26,249 nt of DNA from the NCBI GenBank assembly GCA_965365275.1, contig CBDUBA010000059.1, positions 1 through 26,249 of the forward strand. Reading direction: 5' to 3'. The number at the start of each line of letters is the position of its first letter. Within the stretch, counting starts at the first letter, position 1. Origin of the DNA: JAGTVG01 sp965365275. Lineage in GTDB: Bacteria; Bacteroidota; Bacteroidia; Cytophagales; Cyclobacteriaceae. Under the pieces are notes generated by a model that saw only the letters and a list, made by a program, of their open reading frames with translations, ran no database searches and was not told the origin of the DNA. Shown here one piece after another: positions 17,678 to 26,048 of this stretch. A program made the translations under genes and the position numbers.

Positions 17678-19426
17678 ATGAAAAAAGCTCTGACAATTTC
17701 AATTTCTCTTATTTTCGTCTTATTGGGTTCAAATGTATTGGCAGATCCACCTGCATTCAAATGGATCCGTCATAATACGGACGAAGTAGGGCTATATGAC
17801 AAATTTGAAGCCACTTTCTGGCTGGAAACAGAATTCGAGAATCCATTTGATCCGGGAGACATCGATATCATGGCCACTTTTACGGCTCCTTCCGGTAAAA
17901 CATGGACCATCCCGGCATTTTATTCAGCAATCCAGGACAGGTCATGGCTGGCCCGGTATGCCTGGCTCGTCAGGTTTTCTGCGGATGAATTGGGGGAGTG
18001 GAATTATATAATTAAAGTAAAGGACAGGAACGGAGAGGTGACCAGTGAGAGAAGGAATTTTAAAGTAGTTGAATCCGAATATCATGGCCGGATCAAAGTG
18101 GCGGCCAACAAGCGATATCTGGAATATGATGATGGTACACCTTTTTACGGCGTTGGCATGTGGGTAAACAACCAGGAAAAGGCTGAAGTAATGGACGAAT
18201 TAAAAGCTGTGGGTGTCAATTATATCAGTTATGTTATGACTCCATTGGAAACCTGGGCCAGTGGCATGGGGCGTTATGATCAGCATGTCTGTGCACGGAT
18301 CGATCATTTGCTCAATATCCTTGAGGAACGAGATATGCAGCTGGCTTTGAACTTCTGGTTTCATTCCTATTTATCCGAGACGGTTTGGGGAGGAGGGAAT
18401 GTACGCTGGTTTGCCAATCCCTACCAGACAGTAACGGAATGTAAGGATTTCTACCGAAGCGAAGAAGCCTGGGAATACCAGGAAAAACTCTACCGCTACA
18501 TGATCGCCCGCTGGGGTTACAGCCGTTCACTTGCAATATGGTTCATCGTGGATGAGGTGAACGGGACAGATGGTTGGGCATCAGGTGACAGTACTCAGGC
18601 CGGGGTTTGGGTCAAGAAGGTACATGATTATTTTAAAGCCAATGATCCCTGGAACCACCCCACAACAGGAACCCGCAGCGGCGGCATTAAAGAATGGTGG
18701 CAGGAAGCCTATGAAGCCACGGACCTTCCGGGCAGGGAGATCTATGAAGCACAGGGATTTCCGATCAACAAGACGGGTCAGATCGATAAAGATAAAACGC
18801 ATTCTCTGACCTACAGCTACAGAAACTATCATGGACAGGTCAATAAGTTATGGAACGGGTTTGAGAAACCCTGCTTAATCCCTGAAACGGGCTGGGATCA
18901 TACTTTTTATGAAATGCAGATGCCAGGATATCAGGCCCAGTACCATAATGCCATTTGGGTAAGTCTGGCTTCCGGGGTATCTATGTCACCATTCTGGTGG
19001 GCTTATTCAGACCGGTTGAATGATAATGTAGTTACCAATCAGATGCTTAGTTTAAGGCATTTTACAGACCAGATTCCGTTCAATAAGCTTACCAATCTCA
19101 AAATTGTTGAGGCTGAAAATTCAGAAGGTGATGCTTACGCTGTTGGCAGTGACCAGCTGATCTTTGGCTGGGCAGTGAATGCTGATACTGATATGTCGGG
19201 AAAAACTGTCAGTTTAGAGGATGTCCCGGAAGGCGGGTACAAGCTAAGGCTATATCACACCTGGCGTGGTCAATTCCTGAGAAACGAAGACAGGTCAGTA
19301 ACGGTTCAGGACATTAAAACAAAAGGTAATTCCCTGTCTTTTGAAATTCCCATTCTGAAAGTGGAAGGGGGCCATGCAAGGTATATCGGACAGGATATTG
19401 CATTTATTCTTGAACCGGTTGAATAA
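17678..19426 (+). CDS. DUF5060-type secreted glycoside hydrolase (clan GH-A)
   Basis: ATG 17678 (MKKALTIS...) gives 582 residues with a classic signal peptide cleaved after VLA; ATG 17672 is two codons upstream in the same frame. Residues about 25-115 form a DUF5060 beta-sandwich (YDKFEATF, NPFDPGDIDIMATFTAPSGK, ADELGEWNY). The lead-in LEYDDGTPFYGVGMWV opens a TIM barrel. The predicted acid/base is Glu293 in FIVDEVNG and the predicted nucleophile Glu403 in IPETGWDHT, 110 residues apart, both intact, so the enzyme is probably active. The last 100 residues look like a beta-sandwich (YKLRLYHTWRGQFL). Families with this layout act on plant, algal or host glycans, but the substrate is not readable. 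Periplasmic or secreted. A single-gene unit with a terminator. Confidence 0.83.
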   Translation: MKKALTISISLIFVLLGSNVLADPPAFKWIRHNTDEVGLYDKFEATFWLETEFENPFDPGDIDIMATFTAPSGKTWTIPAFYSAIQDRSWLARYAWLVRFSADELGEWNYIIKVKDRNGEVTSERRNFKVVESEYHGRIKVAANKRYLEYDDGTPFYGVGMWVNNQEKAEVMDELKAVGVNYISYVMTPLETWASGMGRYDQHVCARIDHLLNILEERDMQLALNFWFHSYLSETVWGGGNVRWFANPYQTVTECKDFYRSEEAWEYQEKLYRYMIARWGYSRSLAIWFIVDEVNGTDGWASGDSTQAGVWVKKVHDYFKANDPWNHPTTGTRSGGIKEWWQEAYEATDLPGREIYEAQGFPINKTGQIDKDKTHSLTYSYRNYHGQVNKLWNGFEKPCLIPETGWDHTFYEMQMPGYQAQYHNAIWVSLASGVSMSPFWWAYSDRLNDNVVTNQMLSLRHFTDQIPFNKLTNLKIVEAENSEGDAYAVGSDQLIFGWAVNADTDMSGKTVSLEDVPEGGYKLRLYHTWRGQFLRNEDRSVTVQDIKTKGNSLSFEIPILKVEGGHARYIGQDIAFILEPVE

Positions 19427-19444
19427 ATAGCACAGAATATAAGT

Positions 19445-19485
19445 AACGATCTCTTCTGTTTTTAGAAGAGATCGTTTTGCCAATA
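19445..19485. terminator. Strong, possibly bidirectional terminator between convergent genes
   Basis: AACGATCTCTTCT (19445-19457) and AGAAGAGATCGTT (19464-19476) form a perfect 13-pair stem with a 6-base loop and TTTT at the base on the plus side. It lies between the hydrolase stop and the stop of the minus-strand lipoprotein gene. The minus-side T run is poor, so it is strongest for the plus strand. Confidence 0.85.
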
Positions 19486-19505
19486 ATTTTTTTAGTAACC
19501 AAAGA

Positions 19506-20237
19506 TCAGTTAATCTTTAACTTTTCCTTTATTTGATTTGCTTTTGCCAATGCTGGTTCATAACCCAGGCCATATGAATTATTGTAATATTCAATAGCAT
19601 CCAATAATACTTGTTTTTTTCTTTTTCTTGCAAATTGCATATGTTTTGCCACCTCTTCTTTTCCTTCACCACGGGCAAATAAAGATTCTGCTTCGGTAAG
19701 TTTAAGCTTTTCCAGAAGTTCAGTTCTTTCTAAATTGAATTCATGGGTTCTGTCTTTTAATTCATTCTGTATGCTCAGCATCTCCTTATCTGTTATCGTT
19801 AGTTCCTCCTGCAGATGAGAAGTTTCTTCCTGATACAACATGATGCTATATTGCATTTTTTCAATTTCTTTGTTTTTTTCCTCCATGTCGTTTTTTAAAC
19901 GATTTATGTATGAATTATAAGAGGAATTGGTTTTTGACAGATCACTGATAAGCCAATCGGCTTTTTTCACGAATTCATTTATGTTCTTCATGCGGGCAAC
20001 ATAATCTTCTTCCACAATACTTGCTTCCAGGTCAAGTTTAATTTCCTTGCGATGAATATCAATAGAATCCATATACTCCTCTATTTGAGATAAAATACTT
20101 GAAAGGTATTCGGCTTCTTCCACAATCATTTCCATGGAATCGAGACGAACCAGTAATTGCAGGTTTTCCTCTTTTAGTTTCTGATTACATCCTGGAAACA
20201 ACAACAGTGCACACAGGATTATAGCTATAATTCTCAT
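19506..20237 (-). CDS. Coiled-coil lipoprotein of unknown function
   Basis: I do not recognise a family. The 243-residue product begins with a clear lipoprotein signal (LLLFPGC, Cys17). Residues about 20-190 are rich in Glu, Lys, Leu and Ile with heptad-like spacing (KLKEENLQLLVRLDSM, YINRLKNDMEEKNKEIEKM, LQEELTITDKEMLSIQNEL), indicating long coiled coils. The C-terminal about 50 residues (AIEYYNNSYGLGYEPALAKANQIKEKL) resemble a single TPR-type helix pair. The overall form is an anchored periplasmic rod with a small binding end; a structural or envelope-sensing role is possible but is a guess. It stands alone and is transcribed away from the DoxX fusion gene. Confidence 0.8.
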   Translation of the reverse strand: MRIIAIILCALLLFPGCNQKLKEENLQLLVRLDSMEMIVEEAEYLSSILSQIEEYMDSIDIHRKEIKLDLEASIVEEDYVARMKNINEFVKKADWLISDLSKTNSSYNSYINRLKNDMEEKNKEIEKMQYSIMLYQEETSHLQEELTITDKEMLSIQNELKDRTHEFNLERTELLEKLKLTEAESLFARGEGKEEVAKHMQFARKRKKQVLLDAIEYYNNSYGLGYEPALAKANQIKEKLKIN

Positions 20238-20795
20238 TTTATTGGTCTGTTAATTACATATATATGACGGTATATGCTCGAAAAAGTCACCTTCATACTA
20301 AAGAAAAAAGTGGGTCATATAGCTACAGATCAGACCATAATCATTTTGAACCGAGAATTGGAAATTAGTTTAGTGAGTAAGCGTACTGATTTAAGAAACG
20401 ATAATAACTAACCTAGGATTTACTGCCCGAAGGTCAATGAACACACCAAAGGACATTAAGGCCTTAGCATAGCCTATCTGAGGATTTTTTCAGCTTCAAT
20501 ACATTCATTTTGTTGTTTATCTTAAACTTTAGAATAAAGAGTGGCTAAAGTCATAGTAGGCTTCAATTAGAGGAGGATAAATTTAACATGATATATAATC
20601 AGCAATGAATAGATTATAAAGATCTATTTGTCATTTCTTAACCTAAAGTGTTGTGATACAAAAGGTTTATTTAACTTTTGCTGAAATTTACATTATCTTT
20701 GAATTAATAAACAATTTTTAAGATTTTTATCACCTGTTGAACCTGGCATATTGGCCGATTTTTTATATTTTTTCTGTTAATAAAACAAAGACATC
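20238..20795. promoter_or_regulatory. Long intergenic region (558 bases) with promoter, orphan hairpin and an isolated SD-like site
   Basis: No protein gene is supported; all frames are broken by stops. A 6-pair hairpin (20462-20467 with 20478-20483) is followed by ATTTTTT and points along the plus strand although no plus gene lies before it. AGGAGG at 20571-20576 precedes ATG 20588, but that frame stops after six codons. A promoter candidate for the DoxX fusion gene lies at 20670-20701. I found no tRNA-like or IS-like structure. Confidence 0.45.
20670..20701 (+). promoter_or_regulatory. Candidate Bacteroidota-type promoter for the DoxX fusion gene
   Basis: TATCTTTG at 20694-20701 is a perfect TAnnTTTG -7 box. 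TTTA at 20670-20673, a 3-of-4 match to the -33 TTTG box, precedes it with a 20-base spacer. The untranslated leader would be about 90 bases. Confidence 0.35.
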
Positions 20796-22310
20796 ATGAA
20801 TTGGAAGCGGATCTTTATTACTGTCCTACGCGTTGGAATAGGCTGGCATTTCCTCTATGAAGGTATAACAAAACTTTTTACCCCTGAGTGGAGTGCATAT
20901 AACTATTTGATTAATTCAACTGGATTTATATCTGGTTTTTATGAAGGGCTCGCTTCTTCTCCTGCCCTGATGAAAGTAGTGGATGTTTTGAATATTTATG
21001 GATTGATATTTATAGGGCTGGCATTATTCGTTGGGATAATGATTCGATATGCTGCAATTGCCGGGACGCTTTTGCTTACTCTATACTACTTGGCATATCC
21101 CCCGATAGGCTTTTCATTATTTGGTGGTTCTGAAGGAAACTTGTACATCGTAAACAGGATCTTTATCGAGGCCATGGCCTTGATGGTCCTGATTTTCATA
21201 AAGGATAAAGGCTATGGCCTGTATGCAATATCTTTATCCATGTTCAGAAAAGAAGCCTCTGAAGGGGAAGACACAGTTTCACCAGAACTGACCAATTCCA
21301 GACGGGAGATGTTAAAAAACATGGCCACGGTTCCTGCCCTGGGACTGGTAGGTTGGGGGGCATTCAAGGAAAGCCAGAAATACGGTCCGGACGCGCTGTC
21401 AGGTGCAACTATCCAGGTAGGCGCAATGGATCTGAGCGAGTTAAAAGGAGAGCTGCCAAAAGGAAAAATCGGTGACCACGAAATCAGTAAACTGGTTTTG
21501 GGTGGAAATCTTCTGGGAGGCTGGGCACATTCCCGTGATCTGATTTATGTCCCCTCATTATTCAGGGCCTACAATACTGAGAAAAAGATATTTGAAACAT
21601 TAATGCTGGCTGAACAGGCCGGGGTGAATACCATTAATATTGGTTTTGTCACCAATCCTGTCATTGAGAAATATAAAAAAGTCACTGGTGGTAAGATCAA
21701 GGTGATATCCCAGGTTCACCCTGATATGGAGAATGATGATTATTATGTTAACATAGACAAAGCCATAGATCATGGTTGTGAAATTATACAGGTCCAGGGC
21801 AACTGGTGTGACTGGTTGGTTCGGGATGGCCGAATCGATGTCGTCGAGAAAATGCTTGACCATATACGTAAGCAGGGATGTGTAGCCGGTCTGGCATCAC
21901 ATACTGTTGATGCACTGATAGCCTGTGAAGAAGAAGGTATTATTCCCGATTATTATATGAAAACCATGCATCACGACCAGTACTGGTCGGCACACCCAAT
22001 GGAGAACAGGGTACCTTTCGAAGTGGATGGTAAGAAACATATTGATCACAACAGATTCCATGATAATATTTTCTGCTTGTTCCCGGATCGCACCGTGGAA
22101 TTCGTGAATCGTGCAAAAGTTCCGGTGATGGGATTTAAAATACTGGCAGCAGGTGCCATCCCACCTGAGGATGGATTCCGGTGGGCATTCCAGAACGGTG
22201 CTGATTTCATCTGTGTGGGTATGTTTGATTTCCAGATCGTCAAGGATGTGAATATTACCATTGATGTCCTGAATGACATGTCACTTCGCCCACGCGAATG
22301 GTATGGTTAA
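20796..22310 (+). CDS. DoxX-family membrane domain fused through an internal twin-arginine segment to an aldo/keto-reductase-like domain
   Basis: The 504-residue protein has a DoxX-like front part with four predicted membrane helices (about 5-25, 61-82, 85-105, 120-137; RVGIGWHFLYEGITKLF is the typical start). Residues 168-174 read SRREMLK, a Tat consensus, followed by a moderately hydrophobic stretch (176-190). From about 225 an AKR-like TIM barrel begins (HEISKLVLGGNLLGGW, then EQAGVNTINIG, then the late GFKILAAGAIPPEDGFRWAFQNGADFICVGMF). The usual Asp-Tyr-Lys-His tetrad appears to be replaced (Asn281 for Asp, Gln306 for Lys, no matching Tyr or His). If the N-terminus is inside, the Tat segment would place the C-terminal domain in the periplasm. 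DoxX proteins are linked to thiosulfate or quinone redox and stress; the function of this fusion is not known to me. Single-gene unit, convergent with the cyclase gene. Confidence 0.8.
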   Translation: MNWKRIFITVLRVGIGWHFLYEGITKLFTPEWSAYNYLINSTGFISGFYEGLASSPALMKVVDVLNIYGLIFIGLALFVGIMIRYAAIAGTLLLTLYYLAYPPIGFSLFGGSEGNLYIVNRIFIEAMALMVLIFIKDKGYGLYAISLSMFRKEASEGEDTVSPELTNSRREMLKNMATVPALGLVGWGAFKESQKYGPDALSGATIQVGAMDLSELKGELPKGKIGDHEISKLVLGGNLLGGWAHSRDLIYVPSLFRAYNTEKKIFETLMLAEQAGVNTINIGFVTNPVIEKYKKVTGGKIKVISQVHPDMENDDYYVNIDKAIDHGCEIIQVQGNWCDWLVRDGRIDVVEKMLDHIRKQGCVAGLASHTVDALIACEEEGIIPDYYMKTMHHDQYWSAHPMENRVPFEVDGKKHIDHNRFHDNIFCLFPDRTVEFVNRAKVPVMGFKILAAGAIPPEDGFRWAFQNGADFICVGMFDFQIVKDVNITIDVLNDMSLRPREWYG

Positions 22311-22347
22311 ATTTATTCCTGTATTTTAAGGTTTGCCGGATTGATCT

Positions 22348-24831
22348 TTACCTTTTAAGTTTTTCGGAATAGCCTTTTGCTATCACATTATCCCTCATCC
22401 GGTCTGATTTTGCTTTTAAATTGTTCATGATCTGCGAGTATTCAGGCAGATGCCTGATGGGATCTAAAAGAGGAAGCATATTGAGATAGTAATAACTGTA
22501 TGTTGCTGCACCAGCACCCTTTCTTAGTTCTGATAGCGCTTGTTCATGCATCCCTAAGCAGGCATAGCAACCGGCAAGAATATTGGAACGTATGGGATAT
22601 TTAGGATTTATCGTCTCTTCAACTTTCTTCAGTATTTGATGAAAAGATATTTCAGCTTGTGAAGAATCCCCTTTTATCTGTATTAGATAAGCCTCCAATG
22701 CCATTCCAGTGAAGGAATCAATATTCGGATTTCTCTTATCTCTTACAATTATTTTTTCTAAAAATTCCTGTAACAGTTCCTGGGCCAGATCAAGATCACC
22801 AAGCTTGATATGTATGAGGGCTTTCCAGAGGTTTAATTCATAGGCTGATGATGGAAAAATTGACATGGCTTTGTCAATATTAGCTAAAGCGGTCTGGTAT
22901 TCACCTTGAAAGATCTTATACCTGATCTGGTTTTCATAAGCAAAGCTAAATTCAGGATTAAGAGATAATGCTTTTTGATCGCTTAATGTTGATTCTTCAA
23001 ACAATCCGATGGCTGCCATCGAATTACTAATATCGATGTAGTGTATGGGATTATTCGGGTCATTTTCAAGATTCTTGAAGGCCCAGTCTATTGCTGCCTC
23101 CTGATTGCCAAGTTGCCACTCGCACCAACCCAGAAAGTTATTAGATCCCTGATAGCCTGACTCAGCCGCTTCCCTGTATAAACGAAGGCCTTCAGCGGGA
23201 TCCCCCTCCAGGGTTTTATAATAAGCCATGGCATTCAAAGACTCGGGATGTTCAGGGTCTAGTTGAAAAGCTTTTAATGCATAAAATTCAGCAGAATCAA
23301 TCCATGATTCTCCTGTGAGTTCAAACCTGTTGGCATAGCTCTGTGACAATTCAGCTATGGCCAGGTAAAATGATGTGTCCAGGGAAAGGGCATGAAGCAA
23401 TAGATCGATGGACCTCCTGTTTTTTTCTATATCCCAGGACCTGCTCAGATCCTTTGCTCTTAGATAATTGTCATAGGCCTCATAACTGGTGGTTGGCAAT
23501 GTTTCTGTACTGTTAATATTTCTATCTTTTGATAGGGCCAATTGCAATGAACTGATAATTTGTTGAGCCACTTCAAATTGTACCTCCCAGACACCTTCGA
23601 CCGAAAGGTCCATCTCATATCGGTTCGACCAGATCTGATCGTTCTGCCCGGCATCGATCAAAGTCACCGTCATCAGGGCCTGGTTATTAAACTTTCTGAC
23701 ACTTCCTTCCAGCAAATGACTTGCGCCCAATTCATTTACTATTTCAGAATAAGGTTTAGGATTGTCGCGATAGAATAACATAGAGGTTAATGAAGGAACA
23801 CGCATGCCTTCAATTTGCGATAATTGGTTGATCACATCCTCCATAATACCATTACAAAAATATATATTTGAGGGATCGTCGCTGTCATTCCGGAAGGGCA
23901 TAACAGCAACAGCCAGCATTCTGTTATTATCTGAAGATTGTATGCCTTCTTTTTTGGGCAAATATTGAATTGTATTTATCCCCAAAATGATAATTAGAAG
24001 GCTAGCAATTACAATATTACCCGTCATAGGTTTTTTTTGACTGCCTGAATAGGGATTTTCCCATGCCTGCCTGGATGAAATGCGTACAAAACCCTTAGGA
24101 CTTCTTTCAAAATTCCATGCAAAGTATAAAGCAAGAGGAAATCCAAGGCCCAGAGTCATGTAAATATAAAATTTAAATGAATTCAGGATCGGAATTAAAG
24201 GTACCAGGCTTAAGGCTATTGCTGAAAGCGCAATATAGGCAAAAGCTACCCTATGGACTTTCCTTTCCTTGATTTTTGCCCATATTCTTCCTGTCAGTTT
24301 TTTATCCCAGGTTTTTGCTGGTCTTGGAAGACCTTCTCCCCGGAGGGCATAGGTTTTGATCCCGTAATCTACATTCTTCAGATGCAACTCCCCCAGGTAT
24401 ATCGTATGTATATCCGATCGTGATTTAACTGATTTTTGAACGGGATCGGAGATATAGATACCACCAGGGTCAGCGATAGTCTGTAGTCGTGATGCAATAT
24501 TGACACCATCTCCGTATATATCCCCTTCTTCACGTAAAATCTCGCCCAGATGAATACCAATACGAATCGTCAGATCATCTTCCTCTTTTAATTGCTTTTG
24601 GATTTCCAGTGCACAATAAATAGCATCGGATGCAGCTGGAAAACTGGCCATGGTTCCATCGCCCATTTCTTTAAGCCAGGCCCCGCCATGCTTTTCAACG
24701 AGCGTTTTCTGAATGGTTTTATTTTTTCGAACCAGATCCATTGCCCGGGCTTCATTATCTCCCATTAGGCTTGTGTATCCAACGATGTCGGTAAACATTA
24801 TAGCTGCAAGATGGCGCTTCTGATTCGGCAT
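22348..24831 (-). CDS. Membrane class III adenylate cyclase with TolB-like and TPR domains
   Basis: The 827-residue protein begins with a class III cyclase domain (about 6-165). All key residues are visible: metal Asp15 (FTDIVGYT) and Asp58 (EMGDG), substrate-selecting Lys54 and Asp104, and transition-state Asn111 and Arg115 (GVNIASRL). The Lys/Asp pair predicts ATP, hence cAMP, not cGMP. Three hydrophobic helices follow (about 195-216, 220-240, 272-290), with basic segments placing the cyclase inside. The region after the third helix holds a TolB-N-like domain (about 300-440: VMPFRNDSDDP, GIMEDVINQLSQ, LLEGSVRK) and then many TPR-type helix pairs to the end. By helix count the TolB/TPR part is periplasmic. 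It may sense an envelope or glycan signal and set cAMP levels. It starts 104 bases after the beta-propeller gene and may be co-transcribed. Confidence 0.9.
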   Translation of the reverse strand: MPNQKRHLAAIMFTDIVGYTSLMGDNEARAMDLVRKNKTIQKTLVEKHGGAWLKEMGDGTMASFPAASDAIYCALEIQKQLKEEDDLTIRIGIHLGEILREEGDIYGDGVNIASRLQTIADPGGIYISDPVQKSVKSRSDIHTIYLGELHLKNVDYGIKTYALRGEGLPRPAKTWDKKLTGRIWAKIKERKVHRVAFAYIALSAIALSLVPLIPILNSFKFYIYMTLGLGFPLALYFAWNFERSPKGFVRISSRQAWENPYSGSQKKPMTGNIVIASLLIIILGINTIQYLPKKEGIQSSDNNRMLAVAVMPFRNDSDDPSNIYFCNGIMEDVINQLSQIEGMRVPSLTSMLFYRDNPKPYSEIVNELGASHLLEGSVRKFNNQALMTVTLIDAGQNDQIWSNRYEMDLSVEGVWEVQFEVAQQIISSLQLALSKDRNINSTETLPTTSYEAYDNYLRAKDLSRSWDIEKNRRSIDLLLHALSLDTSFYLAIAELSQSYANRFELTGESWIDSAEFYALKAFQLDPEHPESLNAMAYYKTLEGDPAEGLRLYREAAESGYQGSNNFLGWCEWQLGNQEAAIDWAFKNLENDPNNPIHYIDISNSMAAIGLFEESTLSDQKALSLNPEFSFAYENQIRYKIFQGEYQTALANIDKAMSIFPSSAYELNLWKALIHIKLGDLDLAQELLQEFLEKIIVRDKRNPNIDSFTGMALEAYLIQIKGDSSQAEISFHQILKKVEETINPKYPIRSNILAGCYACLGMHEQALSELRKGAGAATYSYYYLNMLPLLDPIRHLPEYSQIMNNLKAKSDRMRDNVIAKGYSEKLKR

Positions 24832-24935
24832 AACTCACGAAGATAGCGAAAATGAAGGATAATCTACAAGAATTATATAATGGAGAAAACCAGTCTATTC
24901 TGAACGTGAATTAATTTATGCTTATCTAAAACTGA

Positions 24936-26048
24936 TCAGATCCTTTCCAATTTTATGGGGTAAGTTCTATTTGCATTCCATTGGCAGACATACAGGTTTT
25001 TATCATCATCAACACATACATCATGACCGTGGTTGAAGATCTTTGATGCCTGGTACATTTGTCCTAATTTTCCATCCTTATATACCGGCTCAGTACCTCC
25101 CGGATTACTTACCACCTTGTCACCTTCGATTATTGAAACAAATCCCGTATCCTGTACCCACCCTTTGTTATCTTCCCTGGTCTTTGACCAGCAGACACCT
25201 GCGTAAATATTCTGATCATCCATAACAGGCCGGCAAACATACAGGCCAGGCAAATGGAGCGTATTTAAATATTTTCCATCGAGTGTAAAGAATTTAAAGC
25301 AGTTCTCTGTTCGGGAAGTACATATCAGCTTAGGGTTTTGGGGATCACGTAAATCTACTGCCACACCGTGTGCATTTACTAAATTTTCCTCTTCATTGTC
25401 GTTTTTCTGCCCACCAAACTTCCTGATGAATTCACCTTTGGAATTGTACTGAAGTATATAATCCATGCCATAGCCGTCAGCTACATAGAAGTCACCATTA
25501 GGGGCTACGGCAATTTCAGTAGGTCTGAAGGGATCCTCTGGTTTATATACTCCTATTGTCGCCGGATGACCGATATTGAAGACCAGTCTTCCGTCCATGG
25601 TCATTTTCCAGACCCGGCCAGCCTGACTTTGTCCCTTACCGTGCCTGTCTACAAAGTACCCGCAATCCGTAAGATACAGAAAATCTTCTCCTCCTTCATT
25701 GTTGATGGTTAATCCATGTCCCCCGGGCAGCCAGGTTCCCCAACTGTCGAGGAGTTTTCCGGATTTATCGTATATGAGTATGTTGTTCCGGATCTCATCC
25801 GTGATCATGACCAGCCGGCCCTTTGAGTCCATTTCCATCTCATGACAGTTTAAAACAGGCGTTCTGGCAGGATCAAGATTCCCCCAATCTTCGATTACCC
25901 GGTATTTATAATCTCCATGCCCTATAATATCCAGCTCTTCCGATGCTTTACCGATAATATTCAAAGCGTATAGCTTTGGCGCAATCCCGGAGGCTGCCAT
26001 AAGGGTTGCTGATTTCTTGATAAAACTTCTCCTTTTAAGGTTTCTCAT
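24936..26048 (-). CDS. Tat-exported NHL-type (six-bladed) beta-propeller protein
   Basis: The 370-residue product opens with LKRRSFIKKSATLMAASG, a twin-arginine signal. The rest is a series of about 45-55-residue blades with NHL/SMP-30-like lines such as HEMEMDSKGRLVMITD, GHGLTINNEGGEDFLYLTD, PTEIAVAPNGDFYVADGY, NAHGVAVDLRDPQNPKLICT and HDVCVDDDKNLYVCQWN. Several blades begin with conserved His-Gly or Pro-Thr/Glu pairs that could bind a metal on the propeller axis, as in peptidyl-alpha-hydroxyglycine lyase-like and gluconolactonase-like proteins; which of these applies is unclear. Tat export suggests a bound cofactor or metal. It is followed by the adenylate cyclase gene on the same strand. 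Confidence 0.85.
   Translation of the reverse strand: MRNLKRRSFIKKSATLMAASGIAPKLYALNIIGKASEELDIIGHGDYKYRVIEDWGNLDPARTPVLNCHEMEMDSKGRLVMITDEIRNNILIYDKSGKLLDSWGTWLPGGHGLTINNEGGEDFLYLTDCGYFVDRHGKGQSQAGRVWKMTMDGRLVFNIGHPATIGVYKPEDPFRPTEIAVAPNGDFYVADGYGMDYILQYNSKGEFIRKFGGQKNDNEEENLVNAHGVAVDLRDPQNPKLICTSRTENCFKFFTLDGKYLNTLHLPGLYVCRPVMDDQNIYAGVCWSKTREDNKGWVQDTGFVSIIEGDKVVSNPGGTEPVYKDGKLGQMYQASKIFNHGHDVCVDDDKNLYVCQWNANRTYPIKLERI

Noticed and set aside
20390..20470. Short readable stretch that might be a decayed gene remnant
   Set aside because: The frame is only about 25 codons long, is bounded by stops and matches nothing I recognise.
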